From: an uncultured Flavobacteriales bacterium
GTDB lineage: Bacteria > Bacteroidota > Bacteroidia > Flavobacteriales > BACL11
Direction of reading: 5' to 3'
Length of the DNA stretch: 64,000 nt
Assembly: GCA_943788405.1 (NCBI GenBank)
Contig: CALSQD010000001.1
Coordinates: 372,001-436,000, forward strand
Shown here: in pieces, positions 59,658 through 64,000 of the stretch
Numbering within the stretch: position 1 is the stretch's first letter
How the letters are laid out: each line of letters begins with the position of its first letter
The notes under the pieces: generated by a model
The model's database searches: none
Told to the model about the DNA's origin: nothing
The model's input: only the letters and a program-made list of their open reading frames with translations
Position numbers and translations under genes: made by a program

Positions 59658-61345
59658 TGCAAAAAAATTGGAATATACTAAGCTCAGATGATACAGTTGT
59701 TTCGGAATTAGCAAAAGCTCTGAATGTATCTGAAATTGTAGCACATTTATTAGTGTTAAGAGGCATTTCTACTTTTGATGCGGCAAAGTTATTTTTTCGT
59801 CCTGAAATTTCTCATTTGCATGATCCTTATTTGATGAAAGGTATGCAAAATGCAGTAGATAGGATTGAACTGGCAATTGCTAAAAGTCAGAAAATTTTGG
59901 TGTATGGCGATTATGATGTAGATGGTACTACATCAGTAGCAATGATGTATTCATTTCTTCAAAAACAAGAGATTGAAATAGAGTATTATATTCCCTGTAG
60001 ATATGAGGAAGGGTATGGAATTTCCTTAAAGGGAATTGATTATGCTAAGGAAAATAATTTTGAATTAATCATTGCTTTAGATTGTGGTATTCGTGCCGTT
60101 AACCAAGTTGATTATGCAAATGAAAAAGGAGTTGATTTTATTATTTGTGATCATCATCATCCGGGAGATAAAATTCCTGAGGCAGTAGCTATTCTTAACC
60201 CAAAACAAACAGATTGTGATTATCCTTATAAAGAGCTTTCAGGCTGTGGAGTAGGCTTTAAATTAATTCAAGCTTTTAGCCAAAAAAATGACATTGATTT
60301 TTCAGAAATTATGGAGTATTTGGATTTGCTTACTGTAAGTATTGGGGCAGATATTGTGCCAATGACAGGCGAAAATAGAGTGTTCTCATTTTATGGTTTG
60401 CAGCAAATTAATTCAAACCCTAGGGTTGGATTAAAGGCTTTAATGGAGGTAGCTAATAAAACAAAAGATGTAACAATAACTGATGTTGTGTTTGGGGTTG
60501 CTCCTAGGATAAATGCAGCTGGTAGAATTGAGCATGCTAAAAAAGCAGTTGAAATTTTAGTAGAGAAGGACTATTTAAAAGCTAAATTGTTTGCTGATAA
60601 AATTGAGGAGAATAATATTGCCAGAAGAGGTTTAGACCAAAGTATCACCAAGGAGGCTTTGGAAATGATTGATAAAAGCAAAAAATCAACTGTTGTGCAC
60701 AGTGAAAATTGGCACAAGGGTGTAGTTGGAATTGTTGCCTCACGCTTGATTGAAAATTATTATAAACCTACCATTGTTTTGGCTGAAAAAGATGGAATTC
60801 TGACAGGTTCTGCTCGTTCTGTACATGATTTTGATTTGTATAGTGCAATTGCAAAATGTTCCCATCTATGCGAAAAGTTTGGAGGACATAAATATGCTGC
60901 AGGATTGAGTATTAAAAAAGAAAATTTACCACAATTTATTGAAGAGTTTGAAAAAGCAGTTAGCGACACTATAACTGACGACCAGCTTACGCCAAAAATT
61001 AATATTGATAAGGTTATTGATATTGATGCTGTTGATGATAAATTATATAGAATAATAAAGCAGTTTTCACCTTTCGGACCTAAGAATTTATCGCCTATTT
61101 TTGTAAGTAAAGGGGTAGTGGATAATGGTTATGGAAAGCAAGTTGGAGCGGATAAAACCCACCTAAGAATCAATGCTAAAAGAATTAATGGTTCTATTGC
61201 TGGAATTGGTTTCGGTATGGGAGATTGCTTTGAAAATATAAAAGACAATCAAACTTTTGATGTGTGTTATTCTATTGATGAAAATGAATGGAATGGCAGA
61301 AAAAGTTTGCAGATGAGACTGAGAGATTTAAAACCGAGTAGCTAA
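59657..61345 (+). CDS. recJ: Single-stranded-DNA-specific exonuclease RecJ
   Basis: 5'-3' exonuclease of 562 residues used in recombination and mismatch repair. DHH motifs are intact: VYGDYDVDGTTSVAMMYSF near residue 82, IALDCGIRA, the eponymous ICDHHHPGD near 162, and SGCGVGFKL. The DHHA1 domain follows, with GRIEHAKKAVEIL and KFGGHKYAAGLSI. A C-terminal OB-fold-like part completes the chain. It is translated from a TAATG overlap with the DAHP synthase gene and ends 23 bp from the convergent dnaG stop. Confidence 0.96.
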   Translation: MQKNWNILSSDDTVVSELAKALNVSEIVAHLLVLRGISTFDAAKLFFRPEISHLHDPYLMKGMQNAVDRIELAIAKSQKILVYGDYDVDGTTSVAMMYSFLQKQEIEIEYYIPCRYEEGYGISLKGIDYAKENNFELIIALDCGIRAVNQVDYANEKGVDFIICDHHHPGDKIPEAVAILNPKQTDCDYPYKELSGCGVGFKLIQAFSQKNDIDFSEIMEYLDLLTVSIGADIVPMTGENRVFSFYGLQQINSNPRVGLKALMEVANKTKDVTITDVVFGVAPRINAAGRIEHAKKAVEILVEKDYLKAKLFADKIEENNIARRGLDQSITKEALEMIDKSKKSTVVHSENWHKGVVGIVASRLIENYYKPTIVLAEKDGILTGSARSVHDFDLYSAIAKCSHLCEKFGGHKYAAGLSIKKENLPQFIEEFEKAVSDTITDDQLTPKINIDKVIDIDAVDDKLYRIIKQFSPFGPKNLSPIFVSKGVVDNGYGKQVGADKTHLRINAKRINGSIAGIGFGMGDCFENIKDNQTFDVCYSIDENEWNGRKSLQMRLRDLKPSS

Positions 61346-61368
61346 CCTTAACTTCCTCTTTTCAAATT

Positions 61369-63279
61369 TTATCCAATATTCCTTCCTAAGGATTTAGCAA
61401 TTTGAGTTTTTATTTGAGTAAGATGACTTAAAAGTTTGATGCCTTCAGTGTCAATATTCCCAGTTTTTATTCTCTCTTGTAGCTCTTTTATTTGTTTATC
61501 AACATGCCCTTTTTTTAATGATAAAATTGCTTTTTCAGTAGTTTTTCGCATTTTCTCATCCTCCCTTCCAGTATAGATTTTATGCCTTTCTTCCCAATTA
61601 TTACTAATGCTGTGAGGATTACTTATCAGGTCAATTGCTTTTTGGCTAATCTCTTGATTTTGATGATTAATAAAGTACTGTAAATCAATATTTCCTGTTT
61701 TTTCAATAAGGGAAATTATTTCAAGATAAATACTATTAAAATCAGAATTTGTAAATGAAATATTGTCAGCTTCAAGGTCACTAATTATTAAGGCTGCTAC
61801 ACTTTCTTGTTCTTCCTCATCAGTAGTAAAAATTTCATTTCCATAATTGATTAAAATCCTTAAAACCTCCTCTTCTAATTTAAATAATTTTCCAGTAGTC
61901 CTTAGCTTTTCTTTCGGTTTACTTTTGGTTTGCTGACTAACTGCTGTTCTTGTAATAACAGGGGTAGCAGAACTTATATTTGCTCTTGCTTTAGCAACCT
62001 CACTCAGAAGAGTTTCTTCAGCAATATCTAGTTTTCGGCTATAGGTTTTACAGTATTGCGTGCGGTTTAAGCTATCAGGAATACAAGAGATTGACTCTAT
62101 AATATCACGCTTAATGCTAGTTATTTTAGTTGGGTCAGAAACTGCGTTTAGTTCAGAAATTTTAATTTTATAATCAATAAAATCAATTGCCTCAGAATCA
62201 AGAAATTGTTTGAATTCCTCTGTAGATAATTTCTTGGAGAATGAATCAGGGTCGTCCCCTTCAGGAAAGGCAGCAATTTTAACATTCATGCCTTCCTTTA
62301 AAATCATATTTATTGATTTATAAGTGGCTTTTATTCCTGCATTATCGCCATCAAAAAGTAAAACTACATTTTGAGCTAAACGATTGATGAGCTTTATTTG
62401 CTCTAGTGTTAAGGCAGTTCCTGATGCTGAAACTACATTTTCTATTCCATTTTGATGCATGGAAATTACATCCGTGTAGCCTTCAACAATATAGCAAAGT
62501 CCCTCTTTCCCAATTGCATTTTTAGCATAGTTTAATCCGTATAAAACCTTGCTCTTATGATAAATTAATGTTTCTGGGGAGTTAAGATATTTCGCTTTTG
62601 CATTGGGATTGAAAGCTCTTCCTCCAAAACCTAAAGTTCTCCCTGAATAGGACTGAATAGGAAACATAGTTCGTTCTTTAAATCGGTCAACTATTTGCCC
62701 AGAACTTTCGTTAATTAATGATAACCCTGAAGATACTAGCACCTCTTTATCGTAAGCCTTTTTAAGTGCAGCTTTACTAAATGCGTCTTTTGCTTTAGGG
62801 TTGTATCCTAGCTCAAATTTCTTTATGGTGTCTTCAGTAAATCCTCTTTCTTTAAAGTAACTTAACCCAACTGCTTTTCCTTCTTCTGAGTTCCAGAGCA
62901 TGTCCTGAAAATAATCATTTGCAAAATTAGATACAATAAACAGGCTGTCTTTTTCATTTGCGCGTTCTACTTGTTCGGAAGTTAACTCTTCTTCCTCAAT
63001 TTCAATATTATACTTTTTTGCTATAAATTTTAAAGCTTCAGGATAATTAAAATGCTCAATTTCCATTACAAAATTGATGCTATTTCCTCCTTTTCCACAA
63101 CCAAAACATTTATAAATCCCTTTGGTTGGAGATACTGTAAATGAAGGAGTCTTTTCATTGTGAAACGGACAATTTCCAATATAGTTAACTCCTCTTTTTT
63201 TAAGAGAGACAAAATCTCCAACTACTTCCTCAACTCGAGCAGTTTCAAATATTAAATCTATGGTTTCCTTTGGAATCAT
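61369..63279 (-). CDS. dnaG: DNA primase
   Basis: RNA primer synthase for the replication fork (636 residues). The N-terminal CHC2 zinc finger is present: GNCPFHNEKTPSF and YKCFGCGKGG. The catalytic core contains the TOPRIM motif, with V-E-G-Y-T-D-V-I-S-M near residue 264 and LLFDGDNAG near 306. The C-terminal third (about 440-636) is charged and helical, fitting the region that contacts the DnaB helicase; it is poorly conserved as usual. Its start overlaps the polyprenyl synthetase stop by 4 nt, an operon with an isoprenoid gene. Confidence 0.96.
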   Translation of the reverse strand: MIPKETIDLIFETARVEEVVGDFVSLKKRGVNYIGNCPFHNEKTPSFTVSPTKGIYKCFGCGKGGNSINFVMEIEHFNYPEALKFIAKKYNIEIEEEELTSEQVERANEKDSLFIVSNFANDYFQDMLWNSEEGKAVGLSYFKERGFTEDTIKKFELGYNPKAKDAFSKAALKKAYDKEVLVSSGLSLINESSGQIVDRFKERTMFPIQSYSGRTLGFGGRAFNPNAKAKYLNSPETLIYHKSKVLYGLNYAKNAIGKEGLCYIVEGYTDVISMHQNGIENVVSASGTALTLEQIKLINRLAQNVVLLFDGDNAGIKATYKSINMILKEGMNVKIAAFPEGDDPDSFSKKLSTEEFKQFLDSEAIDFIDYKIKISELNAVSDPTKITSIKRDIIESISCIPDSLNRTQYCKTYSRKLDIAEETLLSEVAKARANISSATPVITRTAVSQQTKSKPKEKLRTTGKLFKLEEEVLRILINYGNEIFTTDEEEQESVAALIISDLEADNISFTNSDFNSIYLEIISLIEKTGNIDLQYFINHQNQEISQKAIDLISNPHSISNNWEERHKIYTGREDEKMRKTTEKAILSLKKGHVDKQIKELQERIKTGNIDTEGIKLLSHLTQIKTQIAKSLGRNIG

Positions 63280-64000
63280 TTCTTGCGGTTTACAACATAG
63301 TCCAACAATAAGGTTAAGGATTTTCTTGCCTGATTATCCTCAAACTGATTTAGTATTTCAATTGCATCATTATGATAATTATGCATAGCTTCCTCAGCAT
63401 ATTCTAATCCACCATTTTCTTTTACTAAAGCAATTACTTCAGCTACTTTTGTGTCGTTCTTATGGTGGTTTTTTATGATATTAATGATGTAGTTTTGTAG
63501 CTTTTTATCTACAGTATTTAAAGTATAGATTAAGGGAAGTGTCATCTTCTGTTCTCGAATATCAATCCCTGTTGGCTTTCCAATTAACGGACTTTGGGTG
63601 TAGTCAAATAAATCATCTTTTATTTGAAAAGCAATTCCTGCTTTTTCTCCAAATAAGCGCATTTTTTCTATTATCTCCTTATTTTGCCCTACAGAGTTTG
63701 CTCCACTCGCACAGCAAGCAGCAATTAAGGTTGCAGTTTTTTGGCGGATAATATCAAAATATATTGTTTCAGTGATGTCAAGTTTTCTTGCTTTTTCAAT
63801 TTGTAAAAGCTCTCCTTCACTCATATCCTGTACGGCAGTACTCATTATTTTTAAAAGCTCAAACTCCTCATGTTTCACAGCTAATAATAAACCTCTACTC
63901 AATAAAAAATCACCTACTAAAACGGCAATTTTATTTTTCCAAAGTGCATTTATGGAGAAAAACCCTCTTCTGAAGTTGGCTTCATCAATTACATCATCAT
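63276..64000 (-). CDS. Polyprenyl synthetase (trans-isoprenyl diphosphate synthase), cut by right edge
   Basis: C-terminal two thirds (about 241 residues) of a trans-prenyltransferase that extends isoprenyl diphosphates with IPP, probably for the menaquinone side chain. The frame is open to the window edge and reads DDVIDEANFRRGFFSIN, so the first aspartate-rich motif DDxxD is just inside. Next come NKIAVLVGDFLLSRGL and the second DDxxD region, FQIKDDLFDYT, with G-K-P-T-G-I-D-I-R-E-Q-K-M-T-L-P. The codon at 63902 is a TTG within the gene, not a start. The length cannot be judged, so farnesyl versus long-chain product is open; the motif spacing and G-I-D-I-R-E-Q favour a long-chain type. Confidence 0.93.
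   Translation of the reverse strand, partial: DDVIDEANFRRGFFSINALWKNKIAVLVGDFLLSRGLLLAVKHEEFELLKIMSTAVQDMSEGELLQIEKARKLDITETIYFDIIRQKTATLIAACCASGANSVGQNKEIIEKMRLFGEKAGIAFQIKDDLFDYTQSPLIGKPTGIDIREQKMTLPLIYTLNTVDKKLQNYIINIIKNHHKNDTKVAEVIALVKENGGLEYAEEAMHNYHNDAIEILNQFEDNQARKSLTLLLDYVVNRKK

Noticed and set aside
63902-63902. Start of the polyprenyl synthetase at 63902
   Set aside because: That codon is TTG inside a continuous frame to the window edge that contains the first DDxxD motif.
1-64000. Search for CRISPR arrays, insertion sequences, phage genes, toxin-antitoxin pairs and rRNA
   Set aside because: No regularly spaced repeats, transposase or integrase motifs, or rRNA segments were seen; the BNR, TPR and coiled-coil repeats are protein-level repeats only.

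Overview
The window is low-GC (roughly 30 %) chromosomal DNA from a member of the Bacteroidota, most likely order Flavobacteriales. The evidence is: an atpBEFHAG cluster with no atpD or atpC after it; many proteins carrying type IX secretion (T9SS) C-terminal sorting domains; PorP/SprF and PorZ components; a SusC/TonB-type receptor with an N-terminal carboxypeptidase-like domain; several Bacteroidota-specific DUF families (DUF4175, DUF4271, DUF4292, DUF4837); an alpha2-type glycyl-tRNA synthetase; and the Bacteroidota -7 promoter word TAnnTTTG in front of most first genes of operons. I see no insertion sequence, prophage, CRISPR array or rRNA. The only RNA gene found is one tRNA-Arg. The family within the order cannot be fixed from what I can see.

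Layout. 1-4067: ATP synthase genes (a subunit cut by the left edge, then c, b, delta, alpha, gamma), closed by a strong terminator. 4167-10508: a tightly packed envelope operon (enoyl-CoA hydratase, polysaccharide flippase, dUTPase, TPR protein, DUF4292 lipoprotein, EnvC-like degenerate LytM protein). 10553-14199: tatA, gatA, a DUF3108 protein and an M23 peptidase. 14207-21083: a T9SS/gliding-type cluster (large type-B sorted adhesin-like protein, PorP/SprF protein, small sorted protein, OmpA/PD40 protein). 21072-26462 (minus): PAP2-like membrane protein, rpoN, asnS, then dxs. 26570-28830: MltD-type lytic transglycosylase and DUF4837 lipoprotein. 28820-38089 (minus, apart from the tRNA): a sortilin-like sorted protein, the porZ-recO-TonB receptor operon, tRNA-Arg, and a fibronectin-III sorted protein. 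38257-44730 (minus): DUF4175, ybeY, mnmG and a methyltransferase. 44817-48838: gltX-folB, glyS (minus) and a cysteine-rich DUF3109 protein. 48871-50327 (minus): DUF3817 and an acyl-CoA dehydrogenase. 50419-55330: DUF4271-hemD, then rnpA-yidD-S41 protease-O-antigen ligase. 55318-56976 (minus): alr and tdk. 57037-61345: DUF2279, then rsmI, DAHP synthase/chorismate mutase and recJ. 61369-64000 (minus): dnaG and a polyprenyl synthetase cut by the right edge.

The genes are mostly housekeeping (energy, translation, RNA modification, DNA repair and replication, isoprenoid, heme and shikimate pathways) with a strong cell-envelope theme: peptidoglycan remodelling, surface polysaccharide export and ligation, and T9SS delivery of surface proteins. 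Genes inside operons overlap by 1-17 nt (TAATG and ATGA junctions are common), and several convergent pairs overlap at their tails. No intergenic stretch exceeds 300 bases.

The most distinctive signal I found is promoter geometry. A TAnnTTTG box lies exactly 4-5 nt before the start codon of many genes, predicting leaderless or almost leaderless mRNAs, while a second group has 15-33 nt. I found no clearly novel multi-gene system. The best candidates for one are the flippase/TPR/DUF4292/EnvC operon and the T9SS cluster at 14-21 kb.
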